DNA of 64,000 nt from Tyto alba (GCF_018691265.1 NW_024881322.1:1860001-1924000); one strand, 5' to 3'. Positions 1-12,862 are shown, numbered from the stretch's first letter. Notes: generated by a model from the letters alone, not told the origin. Made by a program: numbers and translations.

Positions 1-354
1 ACCAAAACCCAAGTAGGTTTTGCCCAAACTTTCCAAGAAGTCCAGCCCGAGACAAATACCAGCACAGGACACTTCGACTTGATTGGCTATTTATAAGAAA
101 TTGTAAAGCTCTATTTTCTGTTGTTCTGTGGGCAGTGGCTGGGAAATGTCACCTATGTAAGCGTACTATTTCCAAGAAACAAGCCAGTCTACGAGACTAT
201 TTAAGGTTAATTTTACTGGGATGTTAATCTTTCACTCAAGTATATACTTTATATATCTTTGTTTACCCTTTATTTTGCTTGAACAAGGGACTTAATCATA
301 CTGTACACACAGCCAAATCTATCAGTACAAAAATTCCTTAAAAAATAGAGGTAC

Positions 355-503
355 CTTCTGCTTGGATTTTTGCAACTCCTTCCTGAGACTGTTGCACTCT
401 TGCTTGAGCTTCTCTAGATCCTGTTCCAGACTATGCACTTTCAGGTCACTGCTCAGCTTCTCTATTTCCCAGCTAGACTGAGTACAATTCAGATTTTTCA
501 TCA
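355..503 (-). CDS. AZI2: AZI2 coding exon 4, residues 151-200
   Basis: After the split valine the exon reads MKNLNCTQSSWEIEKLSSDL and continues KVHSLEQDLEKLKQECNSLR to KELQKSKQK. This matches the AZI2 region with NWEVEKLSCDLKIHGLEQEL and ELQKAKQ, a leucine- and lysine-rich coiled coil. The acceptor is TTTTTACAG (AG at 505-504) and the donor is GTACCT at 354-353 after the last AAG codon. Length 149 nt, and with the one base carried from the previous exon it ends in phase 0. The open frame running on to 322 is intron read-through, not coding. The next exon is outside the window to the left. Confidence 0.94.
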
Positions 504-2239
504 CTGTAAAAAGACAACCAAGACAACCAGATTTCAGTCTCGGTTCAAGACACGCAACTCTTGTACATGTAAAGTTTCACTTTAACCAGCCCATGCCCTA
601 CAAAAAAATATCCTCTGTATTCTGAAGAAACTGCAGTCTATGACAACAGAGAAACAGTGATACTGGTACAGTTGCTGGCAGAGAAGTAGGATATTTTCTG
701 AGTTTAAAGTACCGAGTCCTACTTTCCAATTATGCACTGGAGACTTTACATAAAAAAAAAGGAAGTGACAGCATGAAAAGGCACTGGGAATAATAATAAT
801 AAAAAAAATCTGTTAATGGCAAATACACAGGATACATACACCAACTTGCATACTTCTTACATGCTTTGAAAACATAAGCCTTCTCCTCCCTCAGATTTAA
901 GTTACCTTAAGTTTTTCCCAAGCTTAATATCAAGAAGTTCCAAACAGAACTACACAAGATACGATCAAAACAAAAGAGTAAAGTCTAGACCTACATAAGT
1001 CTTCTTAGACAGAAGAAATTCACACGGTGTCTATTAAGACACAACCTAAGATAACCCTAGCATCAAATCAGTAGTAGGCAGATAGCACAAAAAGAAAGAA
1101 CATGACAGGAAGAAAACCCTTAAGCCTTCAACTGCATGGTACACTCACTCCTAGATTTAACAATTTAAACAAGCTTAAACTACACTGATTTTTCTTAAAC
1201 AAGGTACTCAGAGCTCACTTATGAGTAAAATTGATTACTAAATAAGGCTTGAAATCACCACATTTTCAGAGCTCTCTTTATAAACTCTGCACTTCTTACC
1301 TCTTTAAACCACCATGCCCTCGACAACGATACTACTACTACATGTGGCTTGTTCTTCTAGGTTTAAAAACTCGTGCAACTGAAGTAGTGCATTACATGCT
1401 TGAGGTCCTCTTGCAAAGCAATCCAATTCAAGCACAGTAATACGTACAAGTACCCTTCAAATACCTGATTTGTACAGAATCTGAAGTCCAGTCCATATCT
1501 CTAACTTTACACAGATGATATTTTCTTCTTCTTTTTCCTTGTAACAGTACATTAATAAAGATTATTTTTTTCTTCCATAGAGTTTTATTTTATATACCTA
1601 TCATCCACACAGCACTCTTCACAGTGGCAGTGACAGAAGCTGGATTTGGGCCTTTGGAATTGCCAGGGTACACAGTTTGCTTCTCTTTCCTCTTTCCATC
1701 AGGCTCTCTACAACCAGGATCTTTCTACCTTTCTTCACCCCCAGCCCTTTAAAGAGCTGTTGTGGACTGCAGCTATTGCTCTCCAACATCCTCGTGTACC
1801 TGTCCCACCCCAACAGTGAAACAAAGCAATATACCAGATCATCTGCAGCTACCAGAGAGGTGGTATCGACTGGATACTGTCTGATACTCAAACAGGTACG
1901 CCCCTACCCCACCCTGAGGAAAAGCTGGTGGGGTCCAGAGATGCAGGTGACTAGCCTAATAACTGTCAGGTAGTGCACATCTCTCAAATTATTAAATAAC
2001 CTACAGCCGAAGAAGATGACAGCCTCAGATTTTTACCAGGGAGCTCCTTGTCTGTGATAATCAAACATGCCTGTCACCATTTACAAGAACAAACACATGT
2101 CCAAGCTCAAGGTCCCTCACTGCAGGATATTCCTCTCTTCCCTAGCCACTATAGGGTTAAGCCTCTTCATGCCCCGAGATCATAATATAACCACTAAGAC
2201 TAATCAGCGTACGTTAAGATGAAGTAACCAAATGCATAC
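504..2239 (-). other. AZI2: AZI2 intron between coding exons 3 and 4
   Basis: AT-rich intron sequence. It holds one moderately GC-richer patch at 1619-1900 with an open minus-strand frame of about 90 codons that I cannot assign to any family (see findings). No recognisable transposon, RNA gene or extra AZI2 exon was seen in the remainder. Confidence 0.7.
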
Positions 2240-2339
2240 CTTGTTGAGTTTCCACTTCAGTTCTCAGTTGTAACAGCTCTACTTCTTTACACTGTAACTG
2301 TTCATTCAAGGTTTTCAACGATTCCGCACTTTCTTTCAC
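2240..2339 (-). CDS. AZI2: AZI2 coding exon 3, residues 118-150 plus first base of the next codon
   Basis: The exon encodes VKESAESLKTLNEQLQCKEV followed by ELLQLRTEVETQQ, matching the AZI2 coiled-coil segment with NEQLQSKEVELLQLRTEVETQQ. The acceptor is a CCCAAAATAG sequence (AG at 2341-2340), unusual in that C and A interrupt the pyrimidine tract. The donor is GTATGC at 2239-2238. The exon is 100 nt and ends with one base (G) of a split valine codon, completed by the first two bases of the next exon. The first residues differ from the human NKDNSES, which is a normal degree of divergence for this linker. Confidence 0.93.
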
Positions 2340-2656
2340 CTATTTTGGGGGCGGGGAAAGCCACTTGTGAAGCTTCTTTCTATCAGATCTCAGAATTCAA
2401 CTTCTTTTTTTACAACCAAGAAAACTATTGCTTTGATTTTTTTTTTTTTTTAGCATTAGCCTACCCCAGTAATAAAAACTGAGATACTTCAAATTGTTAT
2501 TCCTACATAAAGTATCATCATGTACTTTAAAAACCTAAAGATGTGATAAAACAAACACCACAGATTTTCAGCAAATAAAATTAATTTCACAGTAAACATT
2601 TACTAACTGTGCAGTACCTATATAACATGCCTTTAAGTTATTACTCAGAGGCATAC

Positions 2657-2782
2657 CATTTTATCCAGTTTGCTTTTCAGATTGTCTCGGTCAATGCAGG
2701 CCTCTCGGTAGGCTTGGTATGCCTTATTTACTTGCTCGCGTCCAACTGAACTGCATTCCTCTTCCAGCCGGGAGCCAAGCAG
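2657..2782 (-). CDS. AZI2: AZI2 coding exon 2, residues 76-117
   Basis: Forty-two codons read LLGSRLEEECSSVGREQVNK and on through AYQAYREACIDRDNLKSKLD to KM. This corresponds to the family segment containing SSVGREQVNKAY and CIDRDNLKSKLDKM, which is part of the N-terminal coiled coil. The acceptor is a CTTTCAG tract (AG at 2784-2783) and the donor is GTATGC at 2656-2655, directly after the ATG codon for the last Met. Length 126 nt, phase 0 at both ends, so it joins the previous exon in frame. The exon is clear from homology even though no long ORF is open here on its own. Confidence 0.95.
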
Positions 2783-5159
2783 CTGAAAGTTTAAACAGAC
2801 ATGAGAAATAAGAAGTTTTGTATGTCACACTGAGAACTCCAAAAGTTTAAAAGTGCAGTAGTACAGTCTGCAACGTTAAACTAATAGCATTTTTTTTTTC
2901 TTTAGTTCAGAAAACAAATTAAATCCAACACATTGATATGGACCAAATTTTTTTACAAAAGCGCAACAAGGGCTCCTTACAAAATCTGCAATCTCTAACC
3001 ATATTTAAGGCTTGCTAGTTTGTTGCTATGAGTATTTAAAAAACATGATTACTCATAATGACAACCCCTTAATCATATTTTTTCCAGGCTCTGATAAGGT
3101 ACAAACTGCTTTTTGGAAGAAGAGTTTTAAGCATATAGAGACGTAACATAGAAAATTAAGAGGAAAAGTAACATAATTTTTTAAATGACTCATAATTTAA
3201 ACAAAGATTTTTTTTCACTGTATTTATGTGGCAAAAGCCAAAGCTGAATTATCTTACAAATAACTATTAACTTCCAGATCACCACTGTCTCAATGCCTGC
3301 TAGAGCAAGAGACAAGCAAGGAGGAATAAGCACTACCGACTAGATTGTCAGAAAGAGGGGAACAGAGTTAAAATGTATTCAGTATTTTTAATGAGACAGC
3401 AAGAAGGTAAGTCTTGCATCAAATTACATCTGTCCACATAGAAAGTTCTCGTTTTGATTAAGTGTTGCATTAACTTTTTCATCCTGTTTATCCTGAACGT
3501 TTAAATTGTTGAGGCATTTGAACACATTCAGTGTACCTTATGTAGACACTTGCAACAGATTAACGTATATATGTTTTCTTAAAAATTAAGAGCCATACCA
3601 AAAACAAAATTAGAGAAATCAGAGGTGACAGTTATGTATCTACCTTAAATATCTCTTCTTTTAAGCGTTTGCTTGAAAGAAAGTATGGGAAGGCAAGCCA
3701 TAAAGATACAAAGCTTCTGCCCTCCGCTTTTAGTATTGACCCTCAAAGTATGTTTACTACTCATTTTAAGTTTTGTCCTTTGCATTTTCCTTCCCCAAGT
3801 AAAGCCATTCAGATAGAAAATAAGCTTATTAAACTTTCTGGAAGCTTCCATACTCTTTGAAATTTAAAACTCAAGAGGGGTAACTCCCCATGTATTTTTT
3901 ACCTTACAGATACACTAGCCATTAACAAAGACTCAAAGTTCTGCTACTTAACAGTCTGGGCCTTCTCAATGCCTCTCCCTCCTAGAAACATTTCACTGGT
4001 ATTCACAAACTAAGCCAGAAGTTTTCTCTATGGAAAACAAAGTATCATCTTCAAGACAATTAAGCTGAACCAGGCCAAACCAAAAGACACAGGACTAAAA
4101 GGGATCGTCAAGGTCCAAGTCCTGTTTTTTGTGATTTTAAGTAACCACATAAAAGATGTCATACGCAGCGTGGTTCAGAGAATTTTCAGTTTAGCACTCT
4201 ATTCCTATCACCATCACCCCCCTGGACCTTATATAAAGTGCTGAGAAAGTTTTGCCTTTCAGCAGAAAGTCAATCCTGTCAAACTAGTCACCAAGAATTC
4301 CTGAATAAGTGTTTCAAAAACTGTACCGAGTGTGACTCAAGCTCTTCATTCCAATGCCACGAAATAACACATACTTTGTAAGCTTTTAAGAGTCAATGGC
4401 ACATATTTAGACCTACGTTCTAATAAATGTCTCAGCTCTAACTCTAGGATCTAGCTTTCTATCTTACATTAACAAGAAAGCAATCTGTCAAAGTCAAGAC
4501 CTCCTGCAGTACAAAGACACTCACCACGGAACGACGGGTATACGTTAAACGACAGCATTCTTTACCCGGGGCAGAAAAGCCCGTGCCATGGTAAATTTTT
4601 AGCTTTCACAAACTTCACTAGACTAAGGCCATGACAAACTGCATATAAAACAAACTCCTAGTATTCCTTTACATTTTACAATTACTGCATCAAAAAATAG
4701 CCAGCCACCACCTCTATGTTAAGCATTGCAACTTGGTGTTTCATGTTTGCGATTGCTACTAGCTAGACCTAGTTAGATATTCTTAACAACCAATTTTTCC
4801 TTATCATTTTGGTAGGCTGAGCCCAAGAGATTCTTTTGCTAAAGAGGCTGATAAAGTACAGTAACGATCCAATGCAACTACATATCCTTCTGAATCAAAG
4901 CTAGTGTCTTTGCAGGACACTACTGCATTTCATCACATACATGCCCAGTAAGAATTCAAAAATCCCAGTATGATGTAACTAGACTACCAGAGGAACAAAC
5001 TGTGTTTCACTTAAACAAGTAAAGCAACTTGCCAAAACTTTTTAACTTGGAAATTATTTTAAGTACGTATTTTAACTACTTAACCATCTGCTCTGCCATC
5101 TGGCCAGGAGCAAAAAAAGTAGCTACTACCAGAAGCTGGTAAATCAACTCTTTTCTTAC
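2783..5159 (-). other. AZI2: AZI2 intron between coding exons 1 and 2
   Basis: AT-rich intron. The only structure I can suggest is a weak trace of an old CR1-like LINE 3' end in reverse orientation at about 4085-4180. The rest shows nothing recognisable. The short intron at 2340-2656 (317 bases) likewise holds only T-runs and splice signals. Confidence 0.7.
4085..4180 (-). repeat. possible ancient CR1-like LINE 3' fragment
   Basis: The stretch around 4090-4130 (ACAGGACTAAAAGGGATC followed by GTCAAGGTCCAAGTCCTG) resembles the reverse complement of the 3' end of old amniote CR1 copies, where a 'GGACTGGAAGGGACCT...CATCTAGTCC' block is typical. The match is short and degraded. It could be a chance similarity. 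Confidence 0.35.
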
Positions 5160-5384
5160 CTTCTCTTCTAAAATTCTCACTCTTTTTTTTAAGAGGGAGT
5201 TCTCCTTCTCTGTCTCCTTTAGTCGTTTCTTGATATCTTCATATGCAGTGACAAGTGCGAAGTGTGAGGCAACAGACTCATCTCCACTGTAAGATGAAAC
5301 AGGAATCTCCCCATCTCTCTTATGAATGTTGTCTGCTTTTTCATGGTTCAAAATACAGATGTCATCCTCTACCAACTCCTCCAT
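5160..5384 (-). CDS. AZI2: AZI2 coding exon 1 (start codon exon), residues 1-75
   Basis: The ORF begins MEELVEDDICILNHEK and continues with the family segment GDESVASHFALVTAYEDIKK, then a lysine/glutamate-rich stretch ending in LEEK. This matches the known AZI2 N-terminus closely. The start at 5384 is chosen because homology begins exactly there and a minus-strand acceptor (TTTTTAACAG, AG at 5391-5390) lies five bases upstream. The exon therefore starts at 5389 with a five-base 5' UTR tail. The 3' boundary is the donor GTAAG immediately after the AAG codon (exon end 5160, GT at 5159-5158). This gives exactly 75 codons and phase 0. The reading frame runs on past the donor to about 5076 only as a chance extension into the intron. 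Compared with the human protein as I remember it, there is a small insertion (about three residues) near residues 18-20. Confidence 0.95.
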
Positions 5385-6251
5385 GACAGCTGTTAAAAAG
5401 ACAGATACGAGTGTAAAATTTTCACAAAGACGAATTCATCAAGAGTCTCAAGTCTGAAAATCTTCCAAAATAACACTGCTGAGTGTTTCTGTCTGACAAG
5501 ACTGAAAAATTACGAAATATATTAATCTTGCAGAAAAATCCTGAAATACATTTTACATTGAAAATACATTGGTTATAAAAGAAGCATCTTTCACTGTTAC
5601 TTGATCAAAATATTTTGAACACACATCAGATTCATGAACCCTCAAATTAAGGCCTAACACCATCCTAGAATTTGGCTGGTGCCAAATATTTGAACTCCAA
5701 AGGAACATCATACTAGAGTGTGTGCAAGCCAGCACTGAGCAGTAAGAGATTACAGTTGCAAGAAATCAACCAACTACTGCGGTTCCTGAGTGCACGTGCC
5801 AAATTTCCTTCATTCATGAATGCAAATATTTGTACTGTTCCCAAACTTTAAAATGGAATCGTAAGGTACACTTGCTTTAGTCCTTAAAGAGGCTGCGTGA
5901 GTAGCTATTCCTTACGTGGTCACAGTAGAAAACATCCTGCTGAACAACAGTTACAGTAATTCTTGACTGCAAATATGGTGAGAATGAGAACATAATAACA
6001 CGATCTGCCTCAACATGCATGGAAAAAAACTGACAACTATCTGACCATAATAAAAGTATCACCCTAAAATACTAGGCAAATCCACCTGAATGACCAATGC
6101 AAAGTAACCATTACATTGAGTTTTTGCTACAACATGCATCATTCAGGCACAGCAACTATTCAAGAAGAAAATAGGACCTTTGAAAAACTCCATATACTTT
6201 CTTGAACTCCAGGTTTTAAGGGAAAAGCCCTAACAGCATTTTCCTTAATGT

Positions 6252-6359
6252 TACTAGTTATAAGGATATATACTAGCTATAAGGATATATACTAGCTATA
6301 AGGATATATACTAGCTATAAGGATATATACTAGCTATAAGGATATGTACTAGTTATAAG
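6252..6359. repeat. 19-bp minisatellite, about 5.6 copies
   Basis: The unit AGGATATATACTAGCTATA repeats with an exact 19-base period: AGGATA starts at 6263, 6282, 6301, 6320 and 6339. The middle copies are identical. The outer ones differ by single bases (CTAGTTATA at both edges, GATATG in the last copy). The unit is itself partly palindromic (TATATACTAGCTATA). High identity between copies suggests recent expansion or ongoing slippage. Confidence 0.95.
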
Positions 6360-9300
6360 TTCAGGGATTTGATTTAAAATTAAACACCACACACCCCACC
6401 TCCCCAAAAATACCCCAAACCAAACCCAACCAACCGATGACAGAGCTCATTCTTACTTAGTTATGAAGATCAAAATTCCTTGCATTTCTGTGCAGTACTG
6501 ACAAATGTTATACCGCACCTCATAACATCTGTCCCTCCCCTTAAACAAAGTATCGATGCTACTTCCACCAAAAGCAGATTTTTATTTTTACTTTTTTCCC
6601 CTCGAACAAATCTTTAGGTTCCTGATGATTAGCTAATGAACCAACAGAAATGCTGCAATGAAAGAAACGAGCGTGATTAAGACAGTTTGTATCGTAGGAA
6701 AAAGTTATTTCAACAGAAAACTGACCTGACTGGCAGAACTCTGCAGGAAAGGCAGGCATCAGTAAGGGAAAAACCCACAGCCACAATTGCTGTCTCTACT
6801 GTGTATTTGTTATTTAAATTCAAACTAGACTTCCATGTGTTTAGTGATACTAGGAAGTAAAGGGATCAACTGCCCTGGAGCTTATCTACGTGGTCAAATT
6901 TCTCTCACTGTGCTAGCAATGGAAAAGCTACATGGGCTGCAGCATTATGAAGAGCTGTAGCACAGCTATAGTTGAACAATGGTGCTGTTATCACATTTGT
7001 CTCAATTTGCTCCAAGCCAGTCAGACAACATGATAAAAAGCTGTGACAGCACATTTATACTAACTAGACAGCAGTGGAGTTGCAACAGTGAAAAAAAAGA
7101 CAAGAACGCTACAAACGGAAACTGAAGTCCTTTTAAGGGTTATCTCCAGGAGGCAAACAGATGCCTTTATGCTGTATGATGTGTTCTAACAAAATAGGTA
7201 GCCTAAGCTTCCCTTGCCTGTTGCTCTGCCTCATACTTAAGGAGAAAGAGCCTTGCAAAAAAAGATTTGCTCGCTTTTCATTGTAAGAATAATACCACTC
7301 TATGCACAAGGTGACCTTGACCGAAAGCACTACATCTTTCAAACTCCACTAACTGAGGGAATTGCTCATTTTGTCTTCAAAGATGAGCATAACATAATAG
7401 CTCTTCCTCCCCCGTTTTACCAAGGGCCCTGTAAGTCTTGTCACCCATCTCATCAAATTCCAAGAGCTTGCCCTCTCACGGCAACGCATCTCCTTTCCTC
7501 TGAACACTAGACTCAAGTGTCATTAAAGAAGTGGCACAGCTTATCATTATCTCTTGAGGAAAGCAGCAGATGGTGTGACCTTGTACATAAAATACATCTT
7601 TACCCCCACACTTTCCTACAGCTCCTAAACTTGAGCATCATACTTTTCCTATTTCTTACACACATTAGTTCCACCAGGAGGTGGCATTAAGGGAAAACAG
7701 GAGACAACATTAGTAGACTAGACCGTATTTACTCTGTATTTTGCTAACTAAAACCTATTGCCTTTGTGAGCTTCCAGAAGAGCAAAACCCTCCAAAAAAG
7801 ACTCAGCATACACAAATACTATTTTATAAATTCAGGTACACACTTAACCTGCACCTGCTAAGAGGACTAGTTACATTACCATTTTTTTACTTCGAAGACC
7901 TCATTTCGCTTACAGGATTATGCCACTCTGGTTTTCTGATGCTGCTCTCTAAGCCAGGACTGGATGCTATTTAGAAGATACGTATGTAATTCCACATAAT
8001 TCAAGGGGCTTGCAATACACATTTTTCTAAATTTCTACACACAAGACAACTGTTTCGGAAAGATCCCATATACACATTTTTGACTAATCTTATTGGATAC
8101 TAAGTGACAACAAAGTTCCTACAAAACAGAAGTCTACTGAGAGAAAGGTGCCCAAATAGGACACTTTCCTCTTAGCTCATCCCTTTAAAATCAGATCTGA
8201 TGATGTAACACTTCGGAGGGGAAGTGGCAACACACCTTACGTAGGCTTAAATGAAGTAATTCAGAAGGAATTGTGCAATATTTAAAGTTTTTGCTTCAAT
8301 TATTAAAAATAAATAAAATTACCACAAAACAAGCTTCTCTGTACTGGAAGTTCAACAGCCTGCCAAGAAGGGAAAATCACCCCAATATTCCTATGGTATA
8401 TACTTTATTTTTATCTTTCATTATCTCTATTATCAAAGTATTAATAATATCCACACACCATATTACACTGCCACAATCATAAAAAAATGCATGTTACAGC
8501 TTTGCAAGAAACACAATTCAAATCACGCCCAACAACATGGAAAAAAAAAAAAATAGAGCCTTCAGACTTCACTTTCAATAAATGGACAGATTTGCATAAA
8601 CTGAAATTTAAATGAAACTGAATACCAATTTACTGAGAATTTTAGAGCATCATATGGAGGAAATATAGTAAGATATTTACATTACTCTTAAGTTTAGCGT
8701 AAGATCACTTCAAAAAGCCATAATGTAGACAGTCAAAAAACAAAAAGCTGTTGGTATTTTGAGATTTCTCCCTACCTCATAAAGGACATTTCTGCTTTTG
8801 GAAAGGAGCACTACTCTTGAAAGTAAAAGCACCTCTTCTTCGCAAAATAAGCAAGCCACTATGATTTCAGAGGGATTTCACGATGCTACTGTCAGTAAAT
8901 CTGAAAGGAAAAGTCTTTACGAATTTTATTCTAAATAAGTCCCCATTTCCTCCCATAATAGTTATTCTACAAAACAACAGTTAAATTAAAAAAAAAACAA
9001 ACACCTGCAAAAATTGTAACAAATTTATAGAAGAGAAAAAAAAAATTAAAAAAATGCATTTATCAAATCTCAGGTATGAGTTAATACAAAATAATTTTAA
9101 CTGTTACCTCTATTAGTAAAAATCAGTCTGTTGCCTGTGCTTACTAAATACTCCTTTTATTGCATATTTCAAAAAGTTTCAAATCTCAGTCTACAGAATT
9201 ATATGACAGATAGTTCCTAGTAAAAAAAGTGCTATGACTTCTGTACTTTATAGGTGCATGATGACTCAAAACCAAGTTATAATACACACACTAACTGCTG

Positions 9301-9928
9301 TGTAAATTGGATAAGCATGAAGAAAAAAGTCACATTAGAAAAATAAGAGCAGCATTGCTAAATATATCCAAATAAATCAACACAACCAAAAAAGAAAACA
9401 AAAAAAAAACCCTGAACAGTTTATGCTGAAAAAAACACTTTCTGAAATATTTCCAAAGAAAAAAATAAATGCGAAGTTACTTCTCCAGCACCTGCTAAGC
9501 CTGTATGAAAAGGCCAATAAGAGATATAAACTCCTACAAGAATAAAACCTGGCTGTTAAACAGTGTAAGATCAGCAGTCCTATAAAGGTCATGGTGAAAT
9601 GCGCAGTTCACCCAGCTCTTTGTTCTGCAGTCAGGAGAAAGGAAAAAAAGGCATGCTCACAAATACTTCTTTCTCCATAAGCAGCTCTTTCATGTTACTA
9701 AAGCGATAGACAGAAACCCTCAGAAGACAAATCCTCACAAACTGGGGCTGTATCGGTAAGAAACACCTGACTACAGCTGCAGCCTTTTATTTTACTCTTT
9801 CAGGACAGACATCAAAAACTAACTTCTCCAGTATTATATTACATCGTTTAAAAAATACGAACTGTAAGCAGAAATCAAGGATGTGTTTTCGGACACAATA
9901 CACGCCCTAGATTATTGCACAAGTTACG

Positions 9929-10065
9929 CCGCCTCAAAGCTGGCGGTCGGCTCCCCCCGTCCCAGCACAGACCCCTGCCCCCGCGCCATTCCGCTCCCTC
10001 GGCTTCTCCAATTCGAAGCTACGCTTGGATGCACCGAATGCCCCAGAGCCGGCGCTCTGAAGCAC
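9929..10065. promoter_or_regulatory. CpG-dense patch inside AZI2 intron 1
   Basis: Within otherwise AT-rich intron, about 135 bases contain roughly a dozen CpG dinucleotides by eye (for example GCGGTCGG, CCCCGCGCC, GCCGGCGC). This is far above the surroundings and suggests an unmethylated element such as an alternative promoter or enhancer. A plus-strand frame is open across it (9883-10080) but has no recognisable protein content. It may also be the remnant of a GC-rich insertion. Confidence 0.4.
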
Positions 10066-12735
10066 CTGAGTGAATTCTGATCTCCCTCTGGAGTTGCAAT
10101 TCACAAGCTAATCTGTACTAGAGTAACCAGTGGAAGATTTCCCACGAAAATATTTCAAGTAATATACAGACAAGTTAATGTGTATGACTACAACAGACGT
10201 CTACCTCGGCCTTCTTAAAGCAAGCTCTACAAACCCACTTACCACACCTCCCAATCCAAGAAAGGTCTCCCCAATACTTTTGCCCGTGACAAAGGAACAT
10301 GTTACAGTTATACTTTTTTTTTATTTTTTTTTTAAGAATGATCCACACGTGAAACAGCCTATTTAAAAGGACTTTAATCTTTACTTCCAAAAATAAATAC
10401 ATCAACTGAATACCAGTACCAGTGTTTGTATTAAATAATTAATGTTCTAAAAAAACCCAACCCAATCCAAATACACTGTTGACAGGATGCAGTATTAAGT
10501 TCTAGCAAGAGTAATTAACTCCGTTTACAAGCATACAAGTTGGAAGAGATGGCACCACTTAAGTTTTCTTTTACATGCCACAGAAAAGAATGGTTTCCAA
10601 AACCCACTTCTGTTGTTCGTGGATGCTTAATGCAGGCTATAGAACAGCTTTAGGATTTAATATATTAAATATCTTGAGAATAAGAACGTTTTCCCATTTC
10701 TTACTAATACTTAGCAGAAATACAGCTCTTTACGGAATTTTACAAATATTAGTCATTAACACCATGGGAGGTAGTTAAATATAAAACACATTTTACATAC
10801 AAGGAACACAGGATGCCGAGGCTCTAATAGCAAACAGATCGCTGCACAAACAGATTTCTGTAGTTTGAAATACTAATCTTATTCTTGGATCAAGAGGAAA
10901 GACAGTAAAAGCAGAATTACATTACAGTTTTCCCAGTATGCAACAGATTCCCATTTGTCTCATCTTTTCATTTGAAAGAGAATAGAATGGTTTTCAAAAT
11001 ATTTCCAAACGTCAAATGCAAATAATTTCAAGATGGTATTTTTCCTGATTTTTTTTTCAAGGTTACTGAGAGTCTGAACCATTTTATTTTGTTTACCTTC
11101 CAGACTTGAGGGGTTTGACTTCATAATAGTAATAGGAACGGTCTCTAGCTGTTAATAATGAGGGTAATTTTTGTACTGGTTTACCCTGCCTTTCATACAC
11201 GGCTGTATATATGCATGCAGATATTAAAAAAAACCCTTAAATTCAATAAATTCATTTGATCCACAGGAATTCTGAATGAGTGTTGCAGCCCTCACCTTAA
11301 TTTCAGAACTTTTTTTTTTCTTTTTAAAAAGACACTGCAGCACAGCAACAAAACCCACAGAATTTCTACAGTCAGCATCAAAAACTCCACAGCGTATACG
11401 GAGTATATGACACATGATGCTAAAACAAGCAAGACTTGCAGACTCTCTAAGCATCTATCAGTTTGCATCTCTCCCTCAAAAATCTTAGGCAGTCTTTGAT
11501 TCCAGTCATGAACAGTCTGTTCTACAGAGAGAGACATTGCTTTTTACAGGTGGTTGCTCCATTTTTAGAGCAAATCATCTGCACGCACACATCTCAGTAG
11601 CTGCTAGCGTTGGCCACTGCTCGTCCTTTCCTACGGACAAAGTCCACAGCCCCAAAGCACTCCCCGAGAGTCCATGTGTACAAGGGCACAGCCCTGCAGC
11701 CTCAGCATACTTGTGGCTCTTTCAGAAACACGTCAGCACATCAGCTAAATCAGACCTCCAAATCGCTTTCATTTTTGCTGCCTCCAGGAAGTGGAAAGTT
11801 ACCATCTCCAAGCTCACAAACCAGATCGCTGTAGTTCATTTGCTGTGAACATCCGAGTAAGCTAGAGGAGCCAAGCAAAATCTCCTTGGGTACAACAGGC
11901 AATTTTTTCTATCTCAAGCCATTTACAATAAATAATCTGCTCTCACAAGAACTAGAACAGTACTAAAACGCTCATGACAACGTGCTTGGTAATTTTTACT
12001 TTCTCTGAACAGTTTTGTACTCCAGTATCTTCATCGCTAATTTGCAAACCCTATGCATCCCCAACATAATGTATTTGATTTGCTTTTCTGTGGATGCTGT
12101 CACAACCACCACTTTCCCTGACAACTATCAGAGAAGGGGGAAGGGGGCGGGGGTAGAAAGCTGGAATAAGCTAAATATTGTCCTCTCACTATCATATAAT
12201 CCTGTTTATCAAACTATTAAATTTATTCCGGAAGCTCATTAGAAACAATACTGCCAAAGAAACATGAGTAGGAGCGAGATGGTTTCTGGCTGTTAAACCT
12301 TTCTAGCATCAAATAGAAGTATATTCAAAGGTTACTGAAAAACCCATATGTTCTCATGCTAACAATGAATAATATTTTAACAGACACTTTCTTGGTGTTC
12401 ATGTCTTCCCATTTCGAAACGTTTATAAAGGACAACTATTTATGAAAGCTAAGAGGGTTTGTTTGTTTGTTTGTTTTTTAAATCTTCTTTTGTAAAACAA
12501 ACAGTAAGTCCTACCTCCCAGTCATAAATTTCCTCCCACTCAATTCAACTGTCAGATTAATTAGTGTTTAATAAGTTCACAAATTTGGTGATAAGGTATT
12601 ACAAAAGCCTTGTATAATTGCATTAGCTTTTAATTCAAGTGGAAATACACCTCACCTCTTACAGCTATTAAAAGGCAAGTTAAACCTTGTCACACTTAAG
12701 GGCTGTTGGTCATCCTGCAATTCACTAACATCACA

Positions 12736-12862
12736 TCTGGAGGTTTTCAAGACACAGCAGGACAGGGTGCTAGATAATCTCATTTAGGCTCCATTTCCCA
12801 CAAAAGGCTGGACCAGATGATCTCTCCAGGTCCTGTCCAACCTGGGCTATTCTGTGATTCCA
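12736..12862 (+). mobile_element. CR1 LINE, 3' end fragment
   Basis: The sequence from CTGGAGGTTTTCAAGACA to GGGCTATTCTGTGATTCC follows the standard CR1 3' end. It begins in the last reverse-transcriptase codons (LEVFK-type), passes the GGACCAGATGATCTCTCCAG block, and ends in the ATTCTGTGATT-type terminus. About 127 bases remain, and a short piece is missing around 12770-12800. It is a severely 5'-truncated, non-functional copy in AZI2 intron 1, antisense to the gene. Confidence 0.88.

Noticed and set aside
5076..5159. C-terminal extension of the AZI2 start-exon frame
   Set aside because: Homology ends exactly at the GTAAG donor. The remaining codons are intron read-through.
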